Below are positions 51,120 through 59,484 of a stretch of DNA of 64,000 nucleotides, in pieces. Source of the DNA: Selenomonas sputigena_A (lineage in GTDB: Bacteria; Bacillota; Negativicutes; Selenomonadales; Selenomonadaceae). Positions within the stretch are counted from its first letter, which is position 1. Each line of letters begins with the position of its first letter. The notes beneath the pieces were generated by a model. The model saw nothing but the letters and a program-made list of their open reading frames with translations. It made no database searches and was not told where the DNA came from. The position numbers and the translations under genes are program-made. The DNA is taken from NCBI RefSeq assembly GCF_051603425.1, contig NZ_CP194411.1, positions 2,537,283-2,601,282 on the forward strand. The letters are read 5' to 3'.

Positions 51120-51860
51120 TTATTTATATTGCCAACGGCAGGCACGAGTCTCCAAAAAATCGAGAAACGAAAAGAGCAGCAGCCCCAGAATGCTCAAGAC
51201 GACAATCCCGGCATACATCTCGAGGTAATTGACCCTGAGCCAGGCATCCATGATGAAATAGCCCAAGCCGTACTGCGCCCCGAAGGTTTCCGTGAAAAAA
51301 AGCACGGAAATCGCCGTGGCCATGGCCACGCGCACCGCCGTAATGAATTTGGGCAGGGACGCCGGCCAAAGGACATGCCGGAAAATAGCCCAGGAGGACG
51401 CTCCCAGCGAAAAAAGAGGAAAATACGTCTCCCGCGGAATGGCGCGCACAGCATCACGCACGGCAATCACGACTTGAAAGACGATGATGAGGAAGATCAT
51501 CATCGTCTTTGACAGCTCCCCCACACCGGCCAGCAGCATCAGGATCGGCAAAAGAGCGATTTTCGGCACGGGATAGAGCAAATAAACGAAGGGCGCAAAC
51601 ATGCGGTCAAGCCGCGGCACATAGCCCATAAAAATACCGAGCGGATACCCAACGGCGACGGCAAGGGCAAGCCCCAAGGCTATGCGGGCAAGGCTGTAAA
51701 GCGCATGGACGGCGATCGACTGGAGGAAGATCTGCTGCAGGCAAAGCGCCACGCTGACGGGCGAAGGCACAATAGGCAGGCGCAGGAGAGCCGAGAGAAG
51801 CCACCATACAGCAAAGAGCACGGTGGCCGCCGCCGGATAGACGATGATGTTTTTTTTCAT
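51120..51860 (-). CDS. ABC transporter permease, NitT/TauT (SsuC-like) family
   Basis: A 246-residue permease with about six helices (LFAVWWLLSALLRLPI, LARIALGLALAVAVGYPLGI, PFVYLLYPVPKIALLPILML) and the EAA-type cytoplasmic loop ASSWAIFRHVLWPASLPKF. It overlaps the ATPase gene by four bases. Family members import nitrate, taurine, alkanesulfonates, thiamine precursors and others. It is last in a six-gene leftward operon. Confidence 0.92.
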   Translation of the reverse strand: MKKNIIVYPAAATVLFAVWWLLSALLRLPIVPSPVSVALCLQQIFLQSIAVHALYSLARIALGLALAVAVGYPLGIFMGYVPRLDRMFAPFVYLLYPVPKIALLPILMLLAGVGELSKTMMIFLIIVFQVVIAVRDAVRAIPRETYFPLFSLGASSWAIFRHVLWPASLPKFITAVRVAMATAISVLFFTETFGAQYGLGYFIMDAWLRVNYLEMYAGIVVLSILGLLLFSFLDFLETRACRWQYK

Positions 51861-52618
51861 GCCTTGCCCCAGTCCTTTTTAATGCTCTGCCGCAGATAAC
51901 CGCCCATGCGGAAAAACGCCGCTTCCTGACGGCTGTCCGCCCGGCCGAAAAGCGGATTGTCGATGGTTTCGGCTATCCGTCCGGGACGGCTCGAGAGGAT
52001 GAGGATCCTTTGCCCGAGATAAAGCGCCTCCTCGACATAATGCGTGACGAGAATCGTCGTCAGATGCTGTTCCTGCCAAAGCGAGAGGAACACTTCCTGC
52101 ATCTCCTCCCGCGTAATGGCATCCAGTGCGGAAAACGGCTCGTCCATCAAGAGTATATCGGGCTGCAGCAAAAAGGCGCGGGCAAGTCCCACACGCTGCT
52201 GCTGCCCGCCCGAAAGCTCATGCGGATAACGCCCGCCCAATTCTGCAATGCCAAGCCGCTGCATCAGACGCTTTACCTTCCCCGCATCCGGTTCCCCGCG
52301 ACGGATCCGAATGCCCAGCTCAATATTTTCGCGCACCGTTTTCCACGGGAGCAGGCCATAATTCTGCGGCATAAAGCCTATGCGCTGCACGGCCGGGCGC
52401 ACGGGTTCCCCATCGATTGTCACGCATCCTTCATAGCCGCCCAGAATCCCTGCCACGATTTTCAGGAGCGTCGATTTGCCGCAGCCGGAGGGGCCTATGA
52501 CAGCACAAACCTCACCGCGTGCCACGAGCATATCGATGCCCTCGAGCACACGGATCTTCCCCTGCTCTGTCGGATAGGCATAGGAAAGTCCCCGCACTTC
52601 GATCATCGAAGAGGTCAT
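51857..52618 (-). CDS. ABC transporter ATP-binding protein, NitT/TauT (SsuB-like) family
   Basis: A 253-residue ATPase with Walker A IGPSGCGKST (41-50), a Q-loop in RIGFMPQNYGLLPW, signature LSGGQQQRVGLARAF, Walker B ILLMDEPFSALD and the switch His in TTILVTHYVEEALYL. MPQNYGLLPWKTVRENI is typical of the nitrate/sulfonate/taurine group. Four-base overlaps on both sides couple it to the binding-protein and permease genes. Confidence 0.94.
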   Translation of the reverse strand: MTSSMIEVRGLSYAYPTEQGKIRVLEGIDMLVARGEVCAVIGPSGCGKSTLLKIVAGILGGYEGCVTIDGEPVRPAVQRIGFMPQNYGLLPWKTVRENIELGIRIRRGEPDAGKVKRLMQRLGIAELGGRYPHELSGGQQQRVGLARAFLLQPDILLMDEPFSALDAITREEMQEVFLSLWQEQHLTTILVTHYVEEALYLGQRILILSSRPGRIAETIDNPLFGRADSRQEAAFFRMGGYLRQSIKKDWGKA

Positions 52619-53562
52619 GGCGCAAGAAGGTCGAGTACGACGTCGTTATACCCATAAGCCGTTTTTATAAGCGCCTTGTTTTTCAGCCACGCAATGCAGT
52701 CCGTGACATCGCTTTCCTTGGGCAGGGAAGCCGGATGGTATGCCGGAAGCATCCATGCTTCTTTTGCCGCAGGAGGAAAACCGCCCTTTTCCACGACCAT
52801 ATCGATGTATTCGGAGCGATCTGCATGGTTCAGATATTCGACGGCCTTGTTGTAGGCGCGATACATCGCTTTGATTTCCTGCGCCTTGTCTTCCGCTGCT
52901 TTTCCCGTAAAAAGGATGACGCCGGGATTGATGCCGAGTTCATCCGAACCTGCGACAAAGCGGCAGCCATTGTGCACGGCGATGCCCGCCATCGGCTCCG
53001 GCAGTGTCGCCGCCGCCAGTTTGCCTGTCTGCAGCATCTCAAGACGTGTCGGGATCTGCGGAATGACGACTTTTTCAACGGCATCGTCTGCCATGCCGCT
53101 GCTCGCCAGTATATGATCCGTCACATATTCGATGATCGTATTGCGCGAAACCGCCACTTCCTTGCCGGAAAGCGCCTGTACGGAAACCTTGTCCTCACCG
53201 GGAGCGGCGATCAGCTTGTAGCTGCCGTCCGTCATGGAGGTCACCTTGACGTCAAAACCGCCGTCTTTGGCAAAAGCCACAGCCAGCATATCGGAAACAG
53301 CGCCGTCAAGGTTGCCGCTTTGCAGGGCGGAATCACGGTCCATGGCGCTCTTGAACTGCCGGAGCTCAACCTTCAGCCCCTCTTCCGCAAAATAGCCCTT
53401 TTCCTGCGCGATGATAAACGGCAGCGAATCCGTATCCGGCATAAGCCCGATGGTCAAAGAGCCCAGTTCCGCATTGTTTCCCTGCTTGCTTTCCGTGCCG
53501 CATCCCGCCGCCAGAAAAACAAGCGGCAGAAGCAGCAGAGCAAAAAACTTTTTCAAAGTCAT
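52615..53562 (-). CDS. ABC transporter substrate-binding lipoprotein, NitT/TauT family
   Basis: A 315-residue NMT1/SsuA-type binding protein. The lipobox is VFLAAGC (Cys21). The mature part starts LTIGLMPDTDSLPFIIAQEK, GYFAEEGLKVELRQFKSAMD, and contains SGNLDGAVSDML, QIPTRLEMLQTGKLAAATLP and EPMAGIAVHNG, the usual hinge and second-lobe segments. Substrate is not evident; no desulfonation or nitrate genes are nearby. It starts 27 bases after the coiled-coil gene, so it shares the operon with NYN and DUF3783 proteins. Confidence 0.9.
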   Translation of the reverse strand: MTLKKFFALLLLPLVFLAAGCGTESKQGNNAELGSLTIGLMPDTDSLPFIIAQEKGYFAEEGLKVELRQFKSAMDRDSALQSGNLDGAVSDMLAVAFAKDGGFDVKVTSMTDGSYKLIAAPGEDKVSVQALSGKEVAVSRNTIIEYVTDHILASSGMADDAVEKVVIPQIPTRLEMLQTGKLAAATLPEPMAGIAVHNGCRFVAGSDELGINPGVILFTGKAAEDKAQEIKAMYRAYNKAVEYLNHADRSEYIDMVVEKGGFPPAAKEAWMLPAYHPASLPKESDVTDCIAWLKNKALIKTAYGYNDVVLDLLAP

Positions 53563-53589
53563 CCCTTCTTCCCAAGATAAAATAAGGTC

Positions 53590-54429
53590 TTACCGCAGCA
53601 AGCTGCGCAAGACATCAATCCCTTCGCCAAGATGCGCCAGCACACGGTGGATCGTGTCCTCGTTCTCGCTGTAAGCGGTTTCCGCAGCCAGTTTGAGTTT
53701 GTCCGCCTGCGTTTTCATCTCATGGATATTGTCCAGCTGATTGTCCACTTCCTCAAGAAGCGCCTGCGCATCCTGTATGGACTGCTTGACCGAAGCGATG
53801 TCTGTCTGCGCCCGATTTGCTTCGGAAGCATTTTTTTCGCTTTCTCTTTGGCGCTCTTGCTCCTTGCCTGTAACCTTATCCACGAAATCGCCGACAACGG
53901 AGCCGCTCTTCTCTTGGGATATGCGTTCATTGCGCCCGGAAGCGCGCTCTGCTTTCTTTTCCAGCTCGCGTTCCTTCTCTTCCAAAGCCTTCTTCTGCTC
54001 CGCCAGGCTCGTCTTCTGTTTCTTCAGCGCCGTCTCCTGCTCGGAAAGCTCCTGCTGGCGCATCTGCATCTGCTGCGCTTCGCGGCGGCTGTCTTCCAGC
54101 TCCTGTTCATGGCTGCGAAGTGCATTGGAAAGCAAAAAGCCGCAGAAAAGCGCAAATGCAAAGCAAGCAGCAAAAATCAAGACCCCACGGATCTTTTTCC
54201 GCTGCCTGCCGCCCTGCTCCTTCTGCCTTCCCTGCCAATCCCCTTGCCTCTGCTCTCTTCTGCCCTCCGTGCGCGGAGGCAATTCCCGCACACCGCTCCG
54301 GCGGAAACGGGACGGCTCGGGCACATCGCCCAGAGGGGGCAGCTCCTGCGTATCATCGAGCCGGTTCCGTCTTTGTCCGCCTCCGTCTCTTGGCAGGAGC
54401 TGCGTCTTATCGAGATCGTCGTTTTTCAT
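53590..54429 (-). CDS. Single-pass membrane protein with long coiled coil
   Basis: A 279-residue protein. Residues 1-80 are polar, Arg- and Gln-rich and probably disordered (QLLPRDGGGQRRNRLDDTQE). One membrane helix spans about 82-104 (GVLIFAACFAFALFCGFLLS). The rest is a coiled coil (QELSEQETALKKQKTSLAEQ, KKALEEKERELEKKAERAS) followed by a helical C-terminus. It likely lies with the N-terminus in the cytoplasm. I do not recognise a family. The start overlaps the DUF3783 stop by four bases. Confidence 0.75.
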   Translation of the reverse strand: MKNDDLDKTQLLPRDGGGQRRNRLDDTQELPPLGDVPEPSRFRRSGVRELPPRTEGRREQRQGDWQGRQKEQGGRQRKKIRGVLIFAACFAFALFCGFLLSNALRSHEQELEDSRREAQQMQMRQQELSEQETALKKQKTSLAEQKKALEEKERELEKKAERASGRNERISQEKSGSVVGDFVDKVTGKEQERQRESEKNASEANRAQTDIASVKQSIQDAQALLEEVDNQLDNIHEMKTQADKLKLAAETAYSENEDTIHRVLAHLGEGIDVLRSLLR

Positions 54430-54824
54430 TCCTTCATCTCGTCCTTTTCCATCATATAGGCATGTTCCTTATAGATCGTCCGGCAAAGGCGGCAAAGCGT
54501 CCAATGGAGATTGAACGGCGTCGTCACGGCCTTGAACTGCACATGCCCGACGCCGGCATCCTTCAATGCCTGCAGCACCTGGTCAAGACGCTTGTTCTTG
54601 ATATTGTGGAAAATCGCCGCCTCATGGGAAAAGTCCACAGGCTCCCCCGCAGCCGTTCCCTTGGAAAAGCCCTTGATCCCGAGCAGGAATCCCACGCGTT
54701 CGTTCCACGCGCTTTGCTCCAATACGGCTGCCTGGATTCCCAGCCTGCGCAGAGCCGCCTTGATGTCTGCCGCCTTTTCTTCACTGAATTGGTAGAGCAG
54801 CACTTTCTCTTCCGGCTTCTTCAT
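54426..54824 (-). CDS. DUF3783-family protein
   Basis: A 132-residue protein resembling DUF3783: EEKVLLYQFSEEKAADIKAA, LRRLGIQAAVLEQSAWNERV, then NKRLDQVLQALKDAGVGHVQ and FKAVTTPFNLHWTLCRLC. The last segment (KAVTTPxNxxWT) is the family's most conserved part. Function is unknown. It lies between the NYN-domain gene (15 bases upstream) and the coiled-coil gene (overlapping). Confidence 0.8.
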   Translation of the reverse strand: MKKPEEKVLLYQFSEEKAADIKAALRRLGIQAAVLEQSAWNERVGFLLGIKGFSKGTAAGEPVDFSHEAAIFHNIKNKRLDQVLQALKDAGVGHVQFKAVTTPFNLHWTLCRLCRTIYKEHAYMMEKDEMKE

Positions 54825-54839
54825 TCGTCTATCTCCTCA

Positions 54840-55541
54840 TCATTCGCTCAGTCCGCGCATCAGGAGATACGTCACGAGCTGATCCAGATCGACATTTTCG
54901 TGCCGCTTCTTTTTCTGCAGCTTGTCAAAAAGGGATTTCGGCAAACGAACCTGCAAATAATTCTTGCCTGCAGGAGGCTCCTTTTCCGCCTTCTGCAAAG
55001 GAGCCTCCTGCCCCTTCTTCTGCTGCTTCTTTTCCGTTTTGCCGCCGTCCTTTTCTTGTTCCTGCTCCTTCTTCTTGCCCTTTGCCTTTTTCTTCTTCAC
55101 AGGCGGGTAGCAATAAAATTCATCGTAAGCATCACGCAGCAGCTGGCTCGCCTGCTCCGTCCCAACGCCGATGATGTGGCACGGCGTTTCGCTCTCGCGC
55201 AGCATCTTGGCAATATTGATGAAATCCGAATCCGTCGTCACAATGAGGAAACGGCGCACACCCTCGTCGCGCAGAATCTTCGCCATATCAAAAAGCGCGT
55301 AGTCGAGCGAATTCTTGCCGTCAACCTTGCGATCAATCTGGCGAAAGGTGAAGCCCTTGCGCGTCATCAAGCGGTTCCACCGTTTCTGCTCCGGGTGCTT
55401 CTCCCAATCCGAAACCACGATCATGCGGCAGGGAAAAAATTTCTGAGCTTTGCCCAGGGTAAAATCAAGCATTTCAAAAGGAGCGTTCTCGATATCGTAG
55501 AGCACCGCCACCGTTTCTGTACTTGAGTCAAATGTCATCAA
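54840..55541 (-). CDS. NYN-domain (PIN-like) protein with ribbon-helix-helix-like C-terminus
   Basis: A 233-residue protein. The N-terminal NYN domain (about 8-146) carries the acidic residues expected of PIN-like RNases: Asp16 in VLYDIENAP, Asp80 in GKNSLDYALFDMAK, and Asp104/Asp106 in VTTDSDFINIAK. A linker of about 45 residues is almost all Lys, Glu and Gln (KKKKAKGKKKEQEQEK). The last 40 residues (NYLQVRLPKSLFDKLQKKKR, NVDLDQLVTYLLMRGLSE) look like a ribbon-helix-helix strand plus two helices. It is probably a nucleic-acid-binding nuclease. It heads a six-gene operon ending with an ABC importer. Confidence 0.87.
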   Translation of the reverse strand: MMTFDSSTETVAVLYDIENAPFEMLDFTLGKAQKFFPCRMIVVSDWEKHPEQKRWNRLMTRKGFTFRQIDRKVDGKNSLDYALFDMAKILRDEGVRRFLIVTTDSDFINIAKMLRESETPCHIIGVGTEQASQLLRDAYDEFYCYPPVKKKKAKGKKKEQEQEKDGGKTEKKQQKKGQEAPLQKAEKEPPAGKNYLQVRLPKSLFDKLQKKKRHENVDLDQLVTYLLMRGLSE

Positions 55542-55668
55542 AAGAAAAACCTCACAATATCATAAATTCCCGCCAACATATCAAGCCATGGGCGGTTTTC
55601 TCGCTTCAATCCTGTATATTCTAACATATTTGAGGCTTGATTTCCATGAAATCTTGGCATTGCGGGAT

Positions 55669-57039
55669 TTATGCCGGCGGCTGTCCTTCGCTCCGCACTT
55701 TTTCCCATTTCTCCAGCAAGATGCGCGTTGCCGTCTTGCCTCTGTCGTTCAGTGGAATGACGCCGCAAAAGAGCAGGCTGCGCGGCATTTCAATCGGTTC
55801 CAAGGCGTGCCGTATGCGCCTTCGCAGCTCGACTTCAGAAACGCTTTCTTCACGTACTACAAAAGCCGCGATTTCTGCACCGCGCGCCTCATCCTCCACG
55901 CCGAGCACGGCGGCGTCACGCACGCCGGCAACGCCCTTGATCTTAAGTTCCAAGCGCTCCAGGCTGACCTTATAGCCGCCCTTATTGACCCATGCCTGCG
56001 CCCGTCCCTCGAAGATCAGCTCACCGCGTGCATTGGGATACCCTTTGTCGTGCAGAGTGAAAGGCATCGCGAGGCCGCTCACATGAAAGCGCGTCCCGAC
56101 ATAAATCGTGCCGTCACGAAAGGACAGCTCCACACCCGGAAACGGTCTGCCGAGATTGCGTTCATCACGCACGCCGTCCGTGCAGTCCGCATAGGTGATA
56201 TAGTTCAGTTCGCTCGCGCCGTAATAGAGAAGGATTCGGGCATTCGGCAGTTTTTCCCGCAAGAGTGCCAAAAGCGGCGCAGAAATGAGCTGGGAGCCTG
56301 CAAAAAGGGATTTTACCGCGGGAAGTTTGCCTCCATTTGCCGCAAGGGCTTCCATCAAAAGGCGCAGCTTCGCCGGGACGAGGTAGACGACATCGATCGC
56401 ACCCCGCCCCAACAGGGACAGCCAGGATTTCACCGCCGTGCGCCTGCTCGTGCAAACGGTTCCGCCTGCAAACAGCACCGCAAGAAATGTATTCATATTG
56501 CCCGTAAAGCTCAGGCTGCCATGCAGGAAAAGGACGCTGTCTTCTTTTACGCGGAAGATCTTGTTCTGCACAGGAAAGAATCCTGCCCAGCTTTCAAATG
56601 TGCGGTGCATCACCTTGGGCACGCCCGTCGACCCTGAGCTCAGAACGCCGAGACAATCCTCCGTTTCGCGGCTGTCCGACGGACGCGAAAATCTTTGGAT
56701 TTCCGGCTTCCCCCCATGTTCTCTGACCCATAACCCCAAAGCATTTTCCCCGGCAATCGCCTCGACTTCCTCCGCCGTCAATCCATGGTGCAGAAGAATC
56801 GGACGCGCACCGATTTTTTGCACGGCAAAGAAAAGCACGGCCTGCGCCAAAAAGGAATCCGCCAGGACGAGCACATCGCCGCTTATGCCGTCCTCCCCTG
56901 CAAGACGCAGCAGCTCCTGCGCTTTTTTCTCTGTTATGGCCAGAAAAGCGGCATAGGAATACGGTTCTTCATCCACATAAAGAAAGGGCTTCCCCTGCAA
57001 GGAAGCCGCCCTGTCCGCCAACAGCATAAAATAGTCCAT
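55669..57039 (-). CDS. Acyl-CoA synthetase/AMP-binding ligase (YhfT-like) of the biotin regulon
   Basis: A 456-residue adenylate-forming enzyme. The P-loop-like motif is LGVLSSGSTGVPKVMHRTFE. LLYYGASELNYITYAD and YVGTRFHVSG are in the expected places, and WVNKGGYKVSLERLELKIKG is the hinge region, followed by a C-terminal subdomain. The final catalytic lysine region reads PLNDRGKTATRILLEKW. The start at 57039 has GGAGG upstream and follows the thiolase stop by one base. In Bacillus subtilis the BirA-controlled yhfUTS operon encodes a BioY, an acyl-CoA ligase and a thiolase; this gene matches yhfT by position. Confidence 0.88.
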   Translation of the reverse strand: MDYFMLLADRAASLQGKPFLYVDEEPYSYAAFLAITEKKAQELLRLAGEDGISGDVLVLADSFLAQAVLFFAVQKIGARPILLHHGLTAEEVEAIAGENALGLWVREHGGKPEIQRFSRPSDSRETEDCLGVLSSGSTGVPKVMHRTFESWAGFFPVQNKIFRVKEDSVLFLHGSLSFTGNMNTFLAVLFAGGTVCTSRRTAVKSWLSLLGRGAIDVVYLVPAKLRLLMEALAANGGKLPAVKSLFAGSQLISAPLLALLREKLPNARILLYYGASELNYITYADCTDGVRDERNLGRPFPGVELSFRDGTIYVGTRFHVSGLAMPFTLHDKGYPNARGELIFEGRAQAWVNKGGYKVSLERLELKIKGVAGVRDAAVLGVEDEARGAEIAAFVVREESVSEVELRRRIRHALEPIEMPRSLLFCGVIPLNDRGKTATRILLEKWEKVRSEGQPPA

Positions 57040-57040
57040 C

Positions 57041-58174
57041 TCAAGCCTCCAGCAAAATCGCCTCGCCAACACCGCCGGCGCCTGCTATGGCCATAAGACC
57101 ATAACCGCCGCCCTGCGCTTTGACAGCTTCCATGAGATGCAGCAGAAGCACAGCGCCCGATGCACCATAGGGATGCCCATAAGCCAATGCGCCGCCGAAC
57201 ATGTTGTAGCGCCCGAGAAGCGCCGGGAAGCGCCGTGCAAAGAGAACATCGATGACCGCAAAGGCTTCGTTGAACTCGATTGCCGCCATATCCTCATAAG
57301 AAAGCCCGAGACGCGCCAAAAGGGCGTCGGCCGCCCGCATCGCCCCGTAGGGACTGCGAAGCGGATCGCCGCCTGCCATTTCCACTGCCGCGATGCGCGC
57401 TGCCGGCTTTTGCCCCGTCTTTGCCAGATACGCTTCCGAACAAAGGCTCACGAGCGCCGCGCCGTCATTCGTCTTGCAGGCCGTCCCTGCCGTCGTCAAG
57501 CCGCCTTCGCCGAGGAGCGGCGGCAAGCGGCGCAGAAATGCGGCGTTCATGCTTTCGCGTATGCCGTCGTCGCTGTCCCAGCCTTCAATGGGCAGGACGA
57601 CGCCTGCCAAGCGTCCCTCTCGTCTTGCCGCTGCCGCCCGCGCATGGCTCTTCAAGGCCCATGCCTCGAGCTCGTCCCTCGTCGCGCCAATCTCCTGCGC
57701 CGTCCGCTCCGCCCCCTGCAGCATCGCATCGCCTGCCGTTTCCTGCGGGGAAAACTGCGCCGTCATATACTCGCCGTGCGGCAAAAGAGAGCGCCGCGCG
57801 TCCTCTTCGGCATAGCGGCGCACAGGCTGCAGCGAACGGCTTTCCATGCCGCCTGCGATATAGAAATGCCCCTGCCCGCTTGCGATGCGTGAGAATGCGA
57901 AGTCCACGGCCGCTGCCGCAGAAGCGCACTGCATGTCCAGCGTCACGGCGGGCACATCTTCCCCCATGCCCGCCAAAAGCGCCGCAAGGCGTGCGATATT
58001 GCCGCCCGTTCCCACCGCATTGCCGCAAAAGAAGGCATCCGGCTCCGCGCCATATTGCCGCAGCAATGCGCGCAAAAGCTCCGCCGCAAAAACCTCGGGC
58101 GGCAGGCGGCGAAAGCGCCCCCCATGCTTCACCAAAGGAGTCCGCAAGCCGCCGAGTACATAGACGTTTTTCAT
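57041..58174 (-). CDS. Thiolase-family protein (YhfS-like) of the biotin regulon
   Basis: A 377-residue thiolase. The nucleophilic cysteine is in TLDMQCASAAAAVDFA. IAGGMESRSLQPVRRYAEED, AGTACKTNDGAALVSL and the catalytic histidine motif FNEAFAVIDVLFA follow. The C-terminal GGALAYGHPYGASGAV has the second conserved His. The final active-site cysteine segment reads GLMAIAGAGGVGEAILLEA, where many thiolases have C-x-G; here the position is Ala, so degradative-type chemistry may be impaired. The ATG at 58174 overlaps the bioY stop (ATGA); the longer upstream frame is antisense-like bioY sequence. Confidence 0.87.
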   Translation of the reverse strand: MKNVYVLGGLRTPLVKHGGRFRRLPPEVFAAELLRALLRQYGAEPDAFFCGNAVGTGGNIARLAALLAGMGEDVPAVTLDMQCASAAAAVDFAFSRIASGQGHFYIAGGMESRSLQPVRRYAEEDARRSLLPHGEYMTAQFSPQETAGDAMLQGAERTAQEIGATRDELEAWALKSHARAAAARREGRLAGVVLPIEGWDSDDGIRESMNAAFLRRLPPLLGEGGLTTAGTACKTNDGAALVSLCSEAYLAKTGQKPAARIAAVEMAGGDPLRSPYGAMRAADALLARLGLSYEDMAAIEFNEAFAVIDVLFARRFPALLGRYNMFGGALAYGHPYGASGAVLLLHLMEAVKAQGGGYGLMAIAGAGGVGEAILLEA

Positions 58175-58722
58175 CTTGCTGACGAGCCGAAAGCCTTGTT
58201 GAGCTTCACGCCAAGAAATGCGGCAGCAGCCGCTTTCAATATATCGCCGGGAATGAACGGAAACACCGCCATGACCATGGCCTCCCAAAGCCCCACATCC
58301 AGCACCAGCATCATGGACGTCAGACCGCCGATATAGGTGATGGGAATTCCTGCAAAAACAGCCGCCAGTACATAGCGCTGGAAAGAATTTCCCTTGCCCT
58401 TGAGCCAGCTGACCACGGGATAGGCGACGATAAAGGCGAGAATGAAGCCCCCCGTCGAGCCGAACACCTTGCCAAAGCCCGAACTGCCGCCGACAAAGAC
58501 GGGCAGGCCGATACAACCAAGAAGCGTGTAGGCAAGCAGAACGATAAACGTCTCCTTCGGCGTGAACAGAAACGCCGTCAAGTTCATGGCCAGCGTCAGA
58601 GCCGTAATCATCGCTGTCGTAAAAGGCAGTGGTATGGAAATATAGGACGCGACACAGCAAAGCGCCACGCAAAGAGCCATTTTCGTCAATTTTTGTACGG
58701 ACATCGATTCTTTTTGCTTCAC
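58171..58722 (-). CDS. bioY: Biotin transporter BioY (ECF S-component)
   Basis: A 183-residue membrane protein with six hydrophobic segments and BioY hallmarks: ISIPLPFTTAMITALTLAMN, FIVLLAYTLLGCIGLPVFVG, GSSGFGKVFGSTGGFILAF and AVFPFIPGDILKAAAAAFLG. It captures biotin for energy-coupling-factor import or acts alone. The start is a GTG at 58722 with GAGGG nine bases upstream; an internal ATG six codons later is an alternative. It lies downstream of a BirA-type operator and overlaps the thiolase gene. Confidence 0.95.
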   Translation of the reverse strand: MKQKESMSVQKLTKMALCVALCCVASYISIPLPFTTAMITALTLAMNLTAFLFTPKETFIVLLAYTLLGCIGLPVFVGGSSGFGKVFGSTGGFILAFIVAYPVVSWLKGKGNSFQRYVLAAVFAGIPITYIGGLTSMMLVLDVGLWEAMVMAVFPFIPGDILKAAAAAFLGVKLNKAFGSSAR

Positions 58723-58725
58723 TTT

Positions 58726-59349
58726 TCATCCCTCATTTTTTTGCCGTCCGGCTATCGCGGCAGCATCATCCCCTTGCACCGCACGGCACAAGAATATCTC
58801 TTCCCCATCCGCCATGCCGAGCATTCCCTTTTCCACAGGAAAAAGCGTCACTGCTTCCCCTGCATAAAGCGGATGGAAGAACCTCATCTCAAGCGACCGT
58901 ATCTCAGGAAACCGATCCAGTATGGCGGATAAAAGCAGCAGCCCCGGCACAATGGGAACCGCTTGGCGATGGAGTGAATTCTCATCGCCGACCGCCTCCA
59001 CAAAGGCAAGGATCTCCTCGCGTGAAAAGGCACGCCATGTTTCGCCATGGTCCGGCATGACCCCTGTCTTTTTCCGCCGTCCGGCCCGTTTTGCCCCATC
59101 CCGCACAGACGCTCCCGCAGGCGCACGGTATCCTTTTCCCAAGACGAGGCGCACCCGGATCGCGCCCACATCTTCCGCCCCTACGCAGTCCACCTGCAGG
59201 AAGCTCGCCCCGCGCCTGAAGCAACGCACGCCTTGCCTTTCCCCGGCTTCCAGCCGTGAGCACCAAAGGATTTTTGCCACCGCCGCCCCTTCGTACGCCT
59301 CAAGGCGCAGGGCTGCCATCATACGAGCCAAACAGAGGATCTTCGCCAT
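58726..59349 (-). CDS. MaoC/hotdog dehydratase-like protein heading the bioY operon
   Basis: A 207-residue protein. The C-terminal half resembles a MaoC-type hydratase: FSREEILAFVEAVGDENSLH (the Asp and His of the catalytic GDxNxxH pattern are kept), VPIVPGLLLLSAILDRFPEI, SLEMRFFHPLYAGEAVTLFP. The N-terminal 100 residues include RRGASFLQVDCVGAEDVGAI, perhaps a second, degenerate hotdog fold. The ATG at 59349 has GGAGGTGC upstream. It is first in the biotin-repressed operon, with bioY beginning three bases after its stop. The B. subtilis yhfUTS operon lacks such a gene. Role unknown; hydration of a pimeloyl-type precursor is a guess. Confidence 0.75.
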   Translation of the reverse strand: MAKILCLARMMAALRLEAYEGAAVAKILWCSRLEAGERQGVRCFRRGASFLQVDCVGAEDVGAIRVRLVLGKGYRAPAGASVRDGAKRAGRRKKTGVMPDHGETWRAFSREEILAFVEAVGDENSLHRQAVPIVPGLLLLSAILDRFPEIRSLEMRFFHPLYAGEAVTLFPVEKGMLGMADGEEIFLCRAVQGDDAAAIAGRQKNEG

Positions 59350-59381
59350 ACCAGCACCTCCAATATACGGCACACTTCCTC

Positions 59382-59410
59382 ATTATAGGCAAAGCCTCGT
59401 CTTTCGTCAA
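59382..59410 (-). promoter_or_regulatory. Promoter of the bioY operon
   Basis: TTGACG (59405-59410) and TATAAT (59382-59387) on the minus strand are 17 bases apart. The -35 box lies inside the BirA-type operator. Confidence 0.85.
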
Positions 59411-59432
59411 CCTTTAAAATTTATCGGTTGAC
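59406..59432. promoter_or_regulatory. BirA operator (biotin repressor site)
   Basis: GTCAACC (59406-59412) and GGTTGAC (59426-59432) are perfect inverted arms 13 bases apart, extended by T-rich and A-rich flanks, like the BirA consensus TTGTAAACC-N14/15-GGTTTACAA. It overlaps the -35 box of the bioY operon, so biotin-bound BirA would block transcription. Confidence 0.85.
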
Positions 59433-59433
59433 A

Positions 59434-59475
59434 AAAGAAAAAATGCCGCAGGGGAACCGATTTTCCCTGCGGCAT
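59434..59475 (-). terminator. Terminator of the upstream lipobox-free membrane protein gene
   Basis: ATGCCGCAGGG/CCCTGCGGCAT stem followed on the minus strand by TTTTTTCTTTT. It separates the 59.5-60.6 kb gene from the bioY promoter. Confidence 0.88.
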
Positions 59476-59484
59476 CTTCTTCTC

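Noticed and set aside
54120..55526. 468-codon rightward frame opposite the DUF3783 and NYN genes
   Set aside because: It is Leu/Arg-rich and antisense to recognisable protein families in a tightly coupled operon.
57041..58729. 562-residue protein fusing an unknown domain to the thiolase
   Set aside because: The first 185 codons read bioY in another frame; the thiolase starts at 58174 with an ATGA overlap.
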